A stretch of DNA of 24,325 bases from Candidatus Zixiibacteriota bacterium (GTDB lineage Bacteria; Zixibacteria; MSB-5A5; GN15; FEB-12): the NCBI GenBank assembly GCA_022570975.1, contig JACZYS010000008.1, forward strand, positions 1 through 24,325, in the 5' to 3' direction. Below the pieces are notes generated by a model that saw only the letters and a list, made by a program, of their open reading frames with translations, ran no database searches and had not been told where the DNA came from. Position numbers and translations under genes: made by a program. Shown here in pieces: positions 1-7,392 of this stretch (position 1 is its first letter; each line of letters starts with the position of its first letter).

Positions 1-1
1 A

Positions 2-469
2 ACGGTGCGCATTCCGGTACCCCGCAATCGTCTTCTGTCCTTACTTGAAAAGGGAGAGGATAATAGTACGCTGACCGCGGAGGACATTCCTGATAACCCG
101 GCCATCGAGTGGGAGATGCGGAGTACCAGAGAGATCCAGGGCCATAAGGTGGTCCTCGTCCAGGATCTCATGGTCGTACATATCATTCAGGCGAACAAAT
201 TCGAGCGATCCTTATACTTTGCCGTGACGGTTTCTCCGGAAAACATGATCGGGTTAGACAACCGACGACAAGCTTCCGGAACGAATAATTACATCCGTAT
301 GGACGGCCTGGCCTTTAAGATCATGCCGTACGGTGGACCCCGAGATTTTATTTCGCCGGAAAAGCTAAAAGAGAATCTTAAAGATAAGTTTAATGAAAAA
401 TTTAAGCTGCTTGAGAATAAAGAGATTGATGAAATAGCAATTAATTCTTTCCGAAGAAAATCAAAATAG
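2..469 (+). CDS. C-terminal part of a DUF2723-like membrane protein (5' truncated by window)
   Basis: The frame is open to the first bases of the window, so the GTG at 5 is probably internal and the gene starts upstream. Visible residues include a stretch ending VLVQDLMVVHIIQAN, then LYFAVTVSPEN and YIRMDGLAFKIMP. These resemble the soluble C-terminal region of large DUF2723 proteins, polytopic membrane proteins related to O-mannosyltransferase-like glycosyltransferases and common in FCB bacteria; this is recognition from memory, not a search. No membrane segment is visible in this piece. The last 35 or so residues are lysine-rich and do not look like the usual longer tail, and the DNA becomes AT-rich from about 360. 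The end may therefore be divergent or recently altered. It converges on the dockerin gene with a 10-nt gap. Confidence 0.55.
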   Translation, partial: TVRIPVPRNRLLSLLEKGEDNSTLTAEDIPDNPAIEWEMRSTREIQGHKVVLVQDLMVVHIIQANKFERSLYFAVTVSPENMIGLDNRRQASGTNNYIRMDGLAFKIMPYGGPRDFISPEKLKENLKDKFNEKFKLLENKEIDEIAINSFRRKSK

Positions 470-479
470 TCAAACAGAT

Positions 480-1253
480 TCAAAAACAATCCGGCGGTGC
501 CGGACCTTCTTTAAAGACATAATTTATAAAAAAAGTTAAATCAACTATATTGACAGTTCCATCAAAAGAGCCGTCAATGTCACCTTCCTCTGGGCAGGGA
601 GGAGCAGCACCTTCCTTAAACAAGTAAGCAATCATCGCCGTCAAATCAGTAATGTTAATCTCTCCATCTTCGCTCCCGTTAAAATTACCCCTGATACCAA
701 CACAACAAGATGCAATCAACTCAATCTGACCAATCCGGAACTGAGGTATAAATCTATTGTTATATGAATCTGAAAAAGCTGTTCCATGAAAGATATCTCC
801 ATTTTGAACTGAAATGGTATCTACATAGGTGAAGCCGGGGGAGATGGTAACCGGGTAGGAAAAATAAAGACTGCCCAGTAACCCACTGCCGACAACTATA
901 TCCGGCTCGTTATAGGCAATCACATGAATGATTATTGTCCTGTTTAAGGAATCAATATCATAGCCTCTAATGCCGGCATATTCAACTCTTCCACCGACAA
1001 ATGAAAATGAATCTATATTTAGCTGCGGCGAATCCCAGGTCAAGAAGACCTCCAGACCGCTCAGAGCCTCGTCGTTGACAAACATAATTGGAACAGATAC
1101 ACTCCCTGTAGTAGTTCCACCTATAACAGGCTTTATCCATAGAGTATCAGGCAAAAGCGAATCGATTACCATTGTACCGGCCAAGGCTGACTGGCAAAAA
1201 AATATTGTAAGAAACAATATCAAAAAATTAATATTTCGTTTTCTGCTTTTCAT
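480..1253 (-). CDS. Secreted cohesin-like protein with C-terminal dockerin-type repeats
   Basis: The 257-residue product starts with a classic signal peptide: basic MKSRKR, a hydrophobic stretch, and SALA before G27 as a likely signal peptidase I site. Residues about 28-182 look like a beta-sandwich of the cohesin-like kind seen in FCB secreted proteins. The C-terminus has two dockerin-like repeats at about 188-218 and 224-255, each with Asp/Asn-rich calcium-loop residues followed by INITDL or VNIVDL, and ending in KEG(A/P)APP. Paired dockerin repeats bind calcium and mediate protein-protein contacts on secreted proteins. In this bacterial group they are not tied to cellulosomes, so the partner is unknown. 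The ATG at 1253 has only a weak ribosome site. The gene is divergent from the 67-residue ORF and unrelated to the flagellar block. Confidence 0.75.
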   Translation of the reverse strand: MKSRKRNINFLILFLTIFFCQSALAGTMVIDSLLPDTLWIKPVIGGTTTGSVSVPIMFVNDEALSGLEVFLTWDSPQLNIDSFSFVGGRVEYAGIRGYDIDSLNRTIIIHVIAYNEPDIVVGSGLLGSLYFSYPVTISPGFTYVDTISVQNGDIFHGTAFSDSYNNRFIPQFRIGQIELIASCCVGIRGNFNGSEDGEINITDLTAMIAYLFKEGAAPPCPEEGDIDGSFDGTVNIVDLTFFINYVFKEGPAPPDCF

Positions 1254-1340
1254 AAACTCAAATAGCTATTTGTTTTGCGTAGACAAATTGAACTAAAACT
1301 AGAATAAATCTGTTGTCGGTACTCTATATATAACTGTACA

Positions 1341-1368
1341 ATTATAGCACAAAATTGTTCCCTTGCAA
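1341..1368 (-). promoter_or_regulatory. Putative sigma-70 promoter for the dockerin gene
   Basis: On the minus strand, TTGCAA (1368-1363) is followed after 16 nt by a perfect TATAAT (1346-1341). Transcription would start near 1334 and give a leader of about 80 nt before the dockerin ATG at 1253. The surrounding DNA is AT-rich, so a chance match is possible. Confidence 0.45.
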
Positions 1369-1506
1369 CACCTTTCTTGCTTGAAAAATCCTCTTATTCT
1401 TTGCAGAAAAACTCTTTATTTTCAAACGCTTTCTAAATTAATATCGACACATTTCTCATATAAATTCCAATTTCTCCGACATTATTTATAACCGAGCAAA
1501 AAACAT

Positions 1507-1710
1507 ATGAAAACTAAGATTAAAAATGCAACTCGCTGTGCATACGTGACTTCATGTTATCTGGCCGAGGAACTGAAATGTTTTGGCTACAAAACAGATT
1601 GTCCATTATATATGAAATCCAACGGAGAAATGCTCTCGCAAACGAGATTTGATCAAGCCATGGATAATCTGATTAACAAGACAAAAGCACGGTACACAGT
1701 AAAAGAGTAA
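1507..1710 (+). CDS. Small four-cysteine protein of unknown function
   Basis: This 67-residue ORF has cysteines at 11, 17, 25 and 32 (C-x5-C-x7-C-x6-C), all inside the first half, with the local motif GYKTDCPLYM. The second half is a charged helix (FDQAMDNLINKTK). There is no signal peptide, so it is probably cytoplasmic; four cysteines suggest a metal site, but no known zinc or Fe-S signature is certain. The ATG at 1507 lacks a clear Shine-Dalgarno sequence. It lies 180 nt upstream of the flagellar operon on the same strand, with a possible sigma-54 promoter between, so it is probably a separate transcript. It may be real because the residue pattern is non-random (amphipathic helix, spaced cysteines). 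No function is assigned. Confidence 0.55.
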   Translation: MKTKIKNATRCAYVTSCYLAEELKCFGYKTDCPLYMKSNGEMLSQTRFDQAMDNLINKTKARYTVKE

Positions 1711-1854
1711 GATTTTTACTGAGTAAAAAAAGAAAATATTTCCCACCGTTTTAAGTAATTCCTTCCCAAAAAACGGATATCAGCAAGCTCTTTCATCGCA
1801 TCATCTTGCCATAATACCGTATACGACAATAGCTTATCATGTGATCCGAGTTCT

Positions 1855-1870
1855 TGGCACAGCCTCTGCT
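1855..1870 (+). promoter_or_regulatory. Putative sigma-54 promoter of the rod/ring operon
   Basis: TGGCAC (1855-1860), five bases, then CTGCT (1866-1870) fits the sigma-54 consensus TGGCAC-N5-TTGCW, with GG at -24 and GC at -12 correctly spaced. Transcription would begin near 1880, just before the GGAGG ribosome site at 1882-1886 of flgF, leaving a very short leader. Sigma-54 control of rod and hook genes is known in many flagellated bacteria, but no activator gene is visible here. Confidence 0.45.
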
Positions 1871-1891
1871 TTAAGTTCAGTGGAGGATAAT

Positions 1892-2377
1892 ATGATTAAA
1901 GGAATTTATTCATCGGCATCCGGGATGATTCCCGGTGTCAGGAAGCAGGAAATACTAGCAAATAATATTTCTAATGCTTCCACGCCCGGATTTAAAAAAG
2001 ATATGCTTTTTGTCAAAGAACTAACAAAAGCACAGAAAAAAGCTATTACGACCAGAACTGACTGGGAAAACCCAATGTCAAACAAAGTCTTCACCGATTA
2101 TTCTCAGGGGACTTTTGATAAGACCGGAAATCCTCTTGACCTGGCTATTGACGGCGAAGGATTCTTCACTCTCCAGCTCGATGACGGTTCAACGGTATTA
2201 ACCAGATCAGGTTCATTTGTAGTAGATAATACCGGACTTCTTTCGTTCCCGGAAGGAGCAAAAGTAATGGGTGAAAGCGGGGCGATAAATGTTGGCAATG
2301 GCAACGTCTCTGTCAGCCAGACCGGAATTGTTGAATCAGACGGCACTCAAGTTGGCCGGATTGTTCCGGTGATATGA
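1892..2377 (+). CDS. flgF: FlgF-type proximal rod protein, N-terminal fragment
   Basis: FlgF is a rod subunit of the flagellar basal body, exported by the flagellar type III apparatus. The chosen start is ATG 1892, because GGAGG lies at 1882-1886 and the product then begins MIKGIYSSASGM, like FlgG downstream; the GTG at 1841 has no such support. The 161-residue fragment carries the N-terminal rod-family signature (LANNISNASTPGFKK), the TGNPLDLAIDGEGFF motif and the central beta domain. It then stops at TGA 2375-2377, just where the family continues into the region before SKLEKLG. The rest is encoded by the next ORF in the -1 frame, overlapping by ATGA. Family identity is firm; choosing FlgF over another FlgG-like rod protein rests on its position before flgG. 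Confidence 0.85.
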   Translation: MIKGIYSSASGMIPGVRKQEILANNISNASTPGFKKDMLFVKELTKAQKKAITTRTDWENPMSNKVFTDYSQGTFDKTGNPLDLAIDGEGFFTLQLDDGSTVLTRSGSFVVDNTGLLSFPEGAKVMGESGAINVGNGNVSVSQTGIVESDGTQVGRIVPVI

Positions 2378-2613
2378 GTAAGTTGGAAAAATTAGGTTCA
2401 TCATTATATGCCGTTCCAAACGATGTTCAACTTAACTCGGTTACAGATTTTTCAATCCACCAGGGATTCTTAGAAAGTTCAAATGTTAATATAGTCGAAG
2501 AGATGATTGATATGATTGTCTCTTTTAGAGAATACGAAGCTAACGCCAAGGCCCTCCAGTCTCAGGATAAATCACTGGAACATCTCTTCCAAAGAGTTGG
2601 CGGAAACGGCTAA
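2374..2613 (+). CDS. flgF: FlgF-type proximal rod protein, C-terminal fragment
   Basis: These 79 residues are the missing C-terminal part of the upstream FlgF fragment: SKLEKLGSSLY, then LESSNVNIVEEMIDMIVSFREYEANAKALQ, the conserved C-terminal helix that packs with the N-terminal helix in rod subunits. Its ATG overlaps the upstream TGA as ATGA, which would allow translational coupling, but no good Shine-Dalgarno sequence precedes it. Compared with FlgG here, about three to four residues are missing at the junction, so a simple one-base slip would not restore the normal length. A small deletion (7 or 10 nt) in a formerly single gene fits better. Alternatives are a sequence error, or a genuine two-piece rod protein. 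Confidence 0.7.
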   Translation: MSKLEKLGSSLYAVPNDVQLNSVTDFSIHQGFLESSNVNIVEEMIDMIVSFREYEANAKALQSQDKSLEHLFQRVGGNG

Positions 2614-2636
2614 AAGTAAGAAAAGGATTAATTTTT

Positions 2637-3425
2637 ATGATTAAAGCAATGAGAACTGCAGCTTCAGGCATGATTGCCCAGCAGACAATGGTTGACAACA
2701 TTGCCAATAATTTGGCCAACGTTAATACCGCCGGTTTTAAGAAGAGCAAGATTGAGTTTCAGGATGTTCTCTACCAGAACGTCAGAAAAGCCGGTACTGC
2801 GACAGCGGCCGGTACAAAAGTCCCTGCCGAGCTTTCTGTCGGCTATGGCACCAGAGTAGTTGCCAGCGTTCGTCAATTCACCGAAGGTGATCTAACTTCA
2901 ACCGGAAACCCTCTTGATTTAGCCATCGCCGGAAACGGATTCTTTCAGATTGAGCACCCCGATGGTTCAATTGCCTATACAAGAGACGGAGCATTTAAAC
3001 TTTCCGCAGAGGGAAGATTAGTAAACTCCGATGGGTATTACTTGACTCCTGATATCACTATCCCGGACGATGCAATTTCTATTTCAGTAGCCGGAAATGG
3101 AATGGTTGAAATTATTCAGTTTGGACAGGATGATGCGGTACAGATTGGTCAGATTGAGCTGGCCCGTTTTATAAACCCCAGCGGTCTTTCTGCAATGGGA
3201 AGAAACCTTCTCAAACAAACGGGAGCATCCGGTGACCCAATTATAGACATTCCCACCCAAAGCGGAATGGGACAGCTTGACCAGGGTTATCTGGAAATGT
3301 CAAACGTAAAAGTTGTTGATGAAATGGTAAATATGATTATCGCCCAGAGAGCATATGAAATGAACTCAAAGGCAATTCAGACGGCGGAAGATATGGCCGC
3401 AATTGCCAATAACTTAAAAAGGTAA
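2637..3425 (+). CDS. flgG: Distal rod protein FlgG
   Basis: FlgG (262 residues, the usual family length) forms the distal rod that crosses the periplasm. The N-terminus MIKAMRTAASGMIAQQTMVDNIANNLANVNTAGFKKSK is diagnostic in its parts: IANNLANVNT is the rod/hook family signature and GFKKSK follows it. The centre holds TGNPLDLAIAGNGFFQ and YTRDGAFKLS. The C-terminus has GYLEMSNVKVVDEMVNMIIAQRAYEMNSKAIQ in pieces typical of FlgG. The ATG at 2637 follows an AAAGGA-like ribosome site about ten bases upstream. It sits between flgF and flgA, the standard order. Confidence 0.97.
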   Translation: MIKAMRTAASGMIAQQTMVDNIANNLANVNTAGFKKSKIEFQDVLYQNVRKAGTATAAGTKVPAELSVGYGTRVVASVRQFTEGDLTSTGNPLDLAIAGNGFFQIEHPDGSIAYTRDGAFKLSAEGRLVNSDGYYLTPDITIPDDAISISVAGNGMVEIIQFGQDDAVQIGQIELARFINPSGLSAMGRNLLKQTGASGDPIIDIPTQSGMGQLDQGYLEMSNVKVVDEMVNMIIAQRAYEMNSKAIQTAEDMAAIANNLKR

Positions 3426-3432
3426 TTGAACA

Positions 3433-4119
3433 TTGAAAAAAATATATAAAATTTTATTGGCCGCAATTTTATTCCTTTCATTTTCCTTAGCAGCCGCACC
3501 AGAAAATGATTCAGAAACCTGGCTGATAAAACTCTTCTTAGAAAAATATGATTTAGAAAGCGAAACCTATGTTGTGGAAGTGCTTTTAAATCCTTTTGAA
3601 AATCAGGAGTTTCTGCCCGAAAAAGCAAAGCTAATAATACTTACCCAACGAAAACCGGTTGGTCTCTTTTCGGTCAAAATTGAATTTTTCCAGGAGGGGA
3701 TAAAACTCTCCAAGCAGGTAAAATACAGAATCAAAAAGTATGAAAAGGTTCTAATCATAAATGATCTGGTAACAAGAAACACACTTGTTGCTGAAAACAT
3801 GTTTCATGTTGAAAGAACAGATGTAACCAGGTTGAAAGAATGTCCCATATATGATTTCAGTGAGATTTCCGGATTGAGAGCAAAGAGAAATCTTCGCCGG
3901 GGAAAAATTCTCACCACCGCCTCACTTGAAAAGGTGCCGGATATAATTTTTGGAAACAATCTGGCAATCATTTATGGAAGCGGATCGTTTCGTGTCTCTG
4001 CCGAAGGAATAGCCTTGCAGAACGGCTCAATAGGGGAGATGATAAAAGTGAAAAACGTTCAGTCAAAAAAAATAATCAGAGGACGCATATCGGAAAAAGG
4101 CGTCGTCAGAGTGGAATAA
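3433..4119 (+). CDS. flgA: P-ring assembly chaperone FlgA
   Basis: FlgA is a periplasmic chaperone for FlgI polymerisation around the rod. The 228-residue product begins with a signal peptide (KKIYKILLAAILFLSF, cleavage probable near LAAA-P). The C-terminal half has SAF-like features: VLIINDLVTRNTLVAENMF, then SGLRAKRNLRRGKIL, and a terminal beta region ending GRISEKGVVRVE, matching the pattern of FlgA C-terminal domains. The start is TTG 3433, seven bases after the flgG stop; no nearer ATG would keep the signal peptide, so a TTG start is likely. Position directly before flgH and flgI supports the call. Confidence 0.88.
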   Translation: MKKIYKILLAAILFLSFSLAAAPENDSETWLIKLFLEKYDLESETYVVEVLLNPFENQEFLPEKAKLIILTQRKPVGLFSVKIEFFQEGIKLSKQVKYRIKKYEKVLIINDLVTRNTLVAENMFHVERTDVTRLKECPIYDFSEISGLRAKRNLRRGKILTTASLEKVPDIIFGNNLAIIYGSGSFRVSAEGIALQNGSIGEMIKVKNVQSKKIIRGRISEKGVVRVE

Positions 4120-4150
4120 GAAAATATATAATTTGCATGGAGGCAAAGAA

Positions 4151-4738
4151 ATGAAAATCACAAAAATTGTTATTATTATTGCGGTTCTACTGGCAATCCC
4201 TTTTACACTCAAAGTAAAAGGTCAGGATTTTGGTCGACACCAGTCCTTATTTACAGATATCAAAGCTCACAAAGTTGGTGATATCTTAACTGTTATTGTT
4301 TCTGAACAAAACAGAGCAACCAGCCAGGTCACCAATAAAACTGAAAAAACAACCAAAGGTGAAGCCAGCGGCGGACCGGGTCTTGGCACTTTTAGACTAT
4401 TCCCAATGTTTCAAGCCGAAATGAAAAGCAAATCAACTTTTGATGGCAAGGGAAAGAATCTAAGAAGTAAAACACTGGAAGCAAAATTATCGGTGACGGT
4501 TGTAAATGTAAAACCAAACGGTGATTTAATTATCGAAGGCTCAAGAACAATCAATGTTTCCGGTGAAAAGGAAACAATTACCCTGACCGGCATCGTTCGT
4601 CAAAAAGATATAACTCAGAGCAATACTATTGATTCATACCTGATTGCCGATGCGGTCATACAAAATACCGGAAAAGGAAGCTCAGAGACCGGAACCCGTC
4701 CCGGAATTTTCATGAGATTCCTGCAATGGATATTTTAA
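4151..4738 (+). CDS. flgH: L-ring protein FlgH
   Basis: FlgH forms the outer-membrane L ring. The start is ATG 4151, because GGAGG lies at 4139-4143; an upstream TTG at 4133 in the same frame would place that ribosome site inside the gene. The 195-residue product has an N-terminal hydrophobic stretch (residues 4-20), then HKVGDILTVIVSEQNRA, the conserved LSVTVVNVKPNGDLIIEGSR-type strand, and GIVRQKDI and SYLIADAVI before a hydrophobic end. FlgH is usually a lipoprotein, but no cysteine occurs anywhere in this protein, so it has no lipobox. It may be processed by signal peptidase I instead. Its last bases overlap the ribosome site of flgI. Confidence 0.95.
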   Translation: MKITKIVIIIAVLLAIPFTLKVKGQDFGRHQSLFTDIKAHKVGDILTVIVSEQNRATSQVTNKTEKTTKGEASGGPGLGTFRLFPMFQAEMKSKSTFDGKGKNLRSKTLEAKLSVTVVNVKPNGDLIIEGSRTINVSGEKETITLTGIVRQKDITQSNTIDSYLIADAVIQNTGKGSSETGTRPGIFMRFLQWIF

Positions 4739-4749
4739 GGAGAGAGTTG

Positions 4750-5886
4750 ATGCTAAATTATAATATCATTCCCGCTAAGAGTATGCTTCTGCTGGTGGCC
4801 TTCATGATTATGATGTTAAGCTCGGTCACTCCTGTTGACGCAGCCAGAGTCAGAATAAAAGATATTTGTAGTTTTCAGAACAAAGTTGAATATGACCTCA
4901 TAGGATATGGCCTGGTTATAGGTCTTGATGGCACCGGAGACGGAAAAGGAACCCAATTTACCATCCAGTCACTGGTCAATATGATGGAAAGAATGGGTCT
5001 CACTGTCAACCCCAAAAAAGTAAAAGTGAAAAATGTTGCCGCCGTTATGGTGACAGCCAAAACCTCAAGCAACCAGATGGAAGGCTCACATATTGATGTT
5101 ACTGTCTCTTCGGTCGGTGATGCCTCCTCACTTCAAGGAGGAACTTTACTCTTGACACCATTATCCGGACCCGATGGTAATGTCTATGTCACCGCTCAGG
5201 GAGCAATATCTATCGGCGGATTTAATGTTTCCGTTGATGACAACAACAAAATAGTCAACAACTATACTCTTGTTGGTCGTGTACCGGGCGGAGGTAAGAT
5301 AGTCAAACATCTTGACGCACCAAAGGAATATGAAAATGAGTTATACCTTTCCCTCATAAATCCGGATTATACAACTTCTCATCGAATCGCACAAAAAATT
5401 AACCTCAAATACGGCCTTACTGCATATCCCGTTGACGGCGGAACAGTGAGAGTAATTGTGCCTGATTCTTTATCTCATCCGGTCTCCAGAATGCAGTTTG
5501 TTTCGGATGTGGGGCAGATGAAAATTATTCCCGATAATCCGGCCAGGGTTGTCATAAATGAAAAAACCGGCACTATTGTAGCTGGTAGCCATGTAACAAT
5601 TGATCCGGTAGCAATTGCTCACGGAACAATTACCGTTAACATCCAGTCAACGCCTATAATTTCTCAGCCAGAGCCTTTCAGTGGTGGAGAAACAGTTGTA
5701 ACTCAAGAATCATTCCTCAGTGTCAATCAGGAAAACGCCCGCGTTACTCATATGAAAGGGGCTGTGAACCTTGCTGATATTGCTAAGGCCTTAAACAAAA
5801 TTGGTGCAACTCCCAGAGATATCATTGCCATTTTTCAGGCTTTAAAACAGGCCGGCGCCTTAAGAGCAGAGTTGGTGATATTGTAA
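4750..5886 (+). CDS. flgI: P-ring protein FlgI
   Basis: FlgI builds the periplasmic P ring that acts as bushing for the rod. The start is ATG 4750, because AAGGAG at 4737-4742 is well spaced before it and the product then opens with a signal peptide ending VDA-A; an ATG at 4726 in frame lacks this. The 378-residue mature pattern is unmistakable: RIKDICSFQ, LIGYGLVIGLDGTGDG, LLLTPLSGPDGNVYVTAQG, VPGGG, and ARVVINEKTGTIVAG near the C-terminus. Length is normal. The stop overlaps the next start by one base (TAATG), so translation is probably coupled. Confidence 0.97.
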   Translation: MLNYNIIPAKSMLLLVAFMIMMLSSVTPVDAARVRIKDICSFQNKVEYDLIGYGLVIGLDGTGDGKGTQFTIQSLVNMMERMGLTVNPKKVKVKNVAAVMVTAKTSSNQMEGSHIDVTVSSVGDASSLQGGTLLLTPLSGPDGNVYVTAQGAISIGGFNVSVDDNNKIVNNYTLVGRVPGGGKIVKHLDAPKEYENELYLSLINPDYTTSHRIAQKINLKYGLTAYPVDGGTVRVIVPDSLSHPVSRMQFVSDVGQMKIIPDNPARVVINEKTGTIVAGSHVTIDPVAIAHGTITVNIQSTPIISQPEPFSGGETVVTQESFLSVNQENARVTHMKGAVNLADIAKALNKIGATPRDIIAIFQALKQAGALRAELVIL

Positions 5887-6818
5887 TGTCTTCAATTCTT
5901 TCGGCAGCACCTCCATTAGTGATGAACCTGAGTGATATAGAAAGGCTTAAAGGGCAAAAAGGACTCGGCCTTGAAGCTGAAAAAAAGAGACTGAAAAAAG
6001 CAACCCGGGAGTTTGAGTCGATGGTTGTTTACGAAATGCTCAAAACTATGAGAAAAACAATCCCGGAAAACACGCTTACTGAAAGTGAAGATTCTTCAGG
6101 TGGTCTGGGAAAAGATATTTATACCCAAATGTTTGATATGGAGCTGGCCAGAAAAGTATCTACCGGCGATAAAAATTCAATTTCTGAAGTTCTCTATAAT
6201 CAGGTTGTCAAATCAGTAGAAGCCAGATATCAAGATAATTCTATTCTCAAAGCCATAATTCAACCTTCAAAAGTTGATTCAAAACACATGCAGTTGAATA
6301 AGAAAAATTTTATTGAAAACCAGAACAACTTCAAAGAGATAAATAGAAAATCGGACTTGGATAATTTCAAGCCGATCTCGATAAGAAAAATCAGGAGCAG
6401 CAGTACAAAAACTGACAATATTGTTGCTCGTTTTGGGGATATAATAGAGATGGCCTCGCGTGAGACAAAACTTGACTCCGCCCTTATAGCTTCTGTCATA
6501 AAAGTTGAATCAAACGGAAATCCAAAGGCCGTTTCAAAAGCCGGAGCCAAAGGATTGATGCAGTTGATTGATGTCACAGCAGAAGAAATGGGAGTCAAAA
6601 AAGTCTTTAACCCAAAAGAAAATATCCTTGCCGGAAGCAAATACTTAAAAAAGATGATTGATAGATTTGGAGATATAAAACTGGGTCTGGCTGCATATAA
6701 CGCCGGAGCCGAAAATGTGAAGAAATACGGGGATATTCCGCCGTTTGCTGAAACAAGAGAGTATGTGACTAAAGTTTTGGAAAATATGGAAAGATATCAA
6801 AATAATTCTCCAATGTGA
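5886..6818 (+). CDS. flgJ: FlgJ-like rod-cap protein fused to a lytic transglycosylase
   Basis: The 310-residue product joins two domains. Residues about 30-113 are the FlgJ N-terminal rod-binding domain (ATREFESMVVYEMLKTMRKT, then YTQMFDMELARKVS). Residues about 180-302 are an SLT-type lytic transglycosylase: catalytic Glu at 208 in VIKVESNG, then KAGAKGLMQL and AAYNAG. A lysine- and asparagine-rich linker separates them. The enzyme would open peptidoglycan for the rod. The enteric FlgJ carries a glucosaminidase-type domain instead. No N-terminal signal peptide is seen, consistent with export through the flagellar apparatus. It overlaps the flgI stop by one base. Confidence 0.92.
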   Translation: MSSILSAAPPLVMNLSDIERLKGQKGLGLEAEKKRLKKATREFESMVVYEMLKTMRKTIPENTLTESEDSSGGLGKDIYTQMFDMELARKVSTGDKNSISEVLYNQVVKSVEARYQDNSILKAIIQPSKVDSKHMQLNKKNFIENQNNFKEINRKSDLDNFKPISIRKIRSSSTKTDNIVARFGDIIEMASRETKLDSALIASVIKVESNGNPKAVSKAGAKGLMQLIDVTAEEMGVKKVFNPKENILAGSKYLKKMIDRFGDIKLGLAAYNAGAENVKKYGDIPPFAETREYVTKVLENMERYQNNSPM

Positions 6819-6906
6819 TGCGAGCCTGAAATGCTAAAGTGTGAGTCAATTGCTCCGACATATAAAGTGTGCAATAAATGTACAGTAAAAAGAAAAAATA
6901 TAGGAT

Positions 6907-7392
6907 ATGATACATAATCTAATAGAAATTATTGGCCGGGAAGCAAAACTGTTTGAGTCTTTTCTCTTGGTTTTAGAAGAGCAGCAACAAATGCTTGTCT
7001 CCAATAACCTCAAAGGGATAAACAAAACAACTGAAGCCCAGAGAGAACTTCTTGTTCAAAGCCAGATTCTTAATAAAGAGCGCGAAGAGCTGACTGACAA
7101 AATAAAATCAGCCAACGCTATTGAAGGTGACTTAAACGTTACCAGACTTCTTGAAATGGTGGATAAAAATCAAGCGGAACAGCTGATCAAATTAAAAAAT
7201 ATCATTTTCAGCCTGCATGAACAGATTGGTGAAGTAAGAAACCAGAACGCAAACCTGCTCAATCGCTCACGCGAATATATAGCACGTATGATGGATATGC
7301 TTGCCAGAATCAACACCCCGTCCGGTTCATACGGAAGCACCGGGGCTGAAGAAGGCAAGACAAATGCTCTTGCCGTGGACAGGAGGGTCTGA
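6907..7392 (+). CDS. flgN: FlgN family export chaperone
   Basis: FlgN is a cytoplasmic chaperone for the junction proteins FlgK and FlgL. The 161-residue product is almost entirely helical coiled coil, with a FlgN-like opening (LFESFLLVLEEQQQMLVSNN) and a C-terminal LNRSREYIARMMDMLARI, the usual region for FlgK/L binding. The ATG at 6907 follows AGGAT. It ends by overlapping the flgK ATG by one base, and direct linkage to flgK is the strongest support because the family is weakly conserved in sequence. The 88 nt before it do not encode FlgM, which often sits here. Confidence 0.85.
   Translation: MIHNLIEIIGREAKLFESFLLVLEEQQQMLVSNNLKGINKTTEAQRELLVQSQILNKEREELTDKIKSANAIEGDLNVTRLLEMVDKNQAEQLIKLKNIIFSLHEQIGEVRNQNANLLNRSREYIARMMDMLARINTPSGSYGSTGAEEGKTNALAVDRRV

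Noticed and set aside
1841..1891. Upstream GTG start for flgF
   Set aside because: The ATG at 1892 has a strong ribosome site and gives the family N-terminus.
6260..6640. 126-residue open frame on the minus strand
   Set aside because: It lies wholly within flgJ on the opposite strand and has no family features.
6831..6917. 28-codon ORF between flgJ and flgN considered as FlgM
   Set aside because: It overlaps the flgN start, has no FlgM core and no ribosome site.
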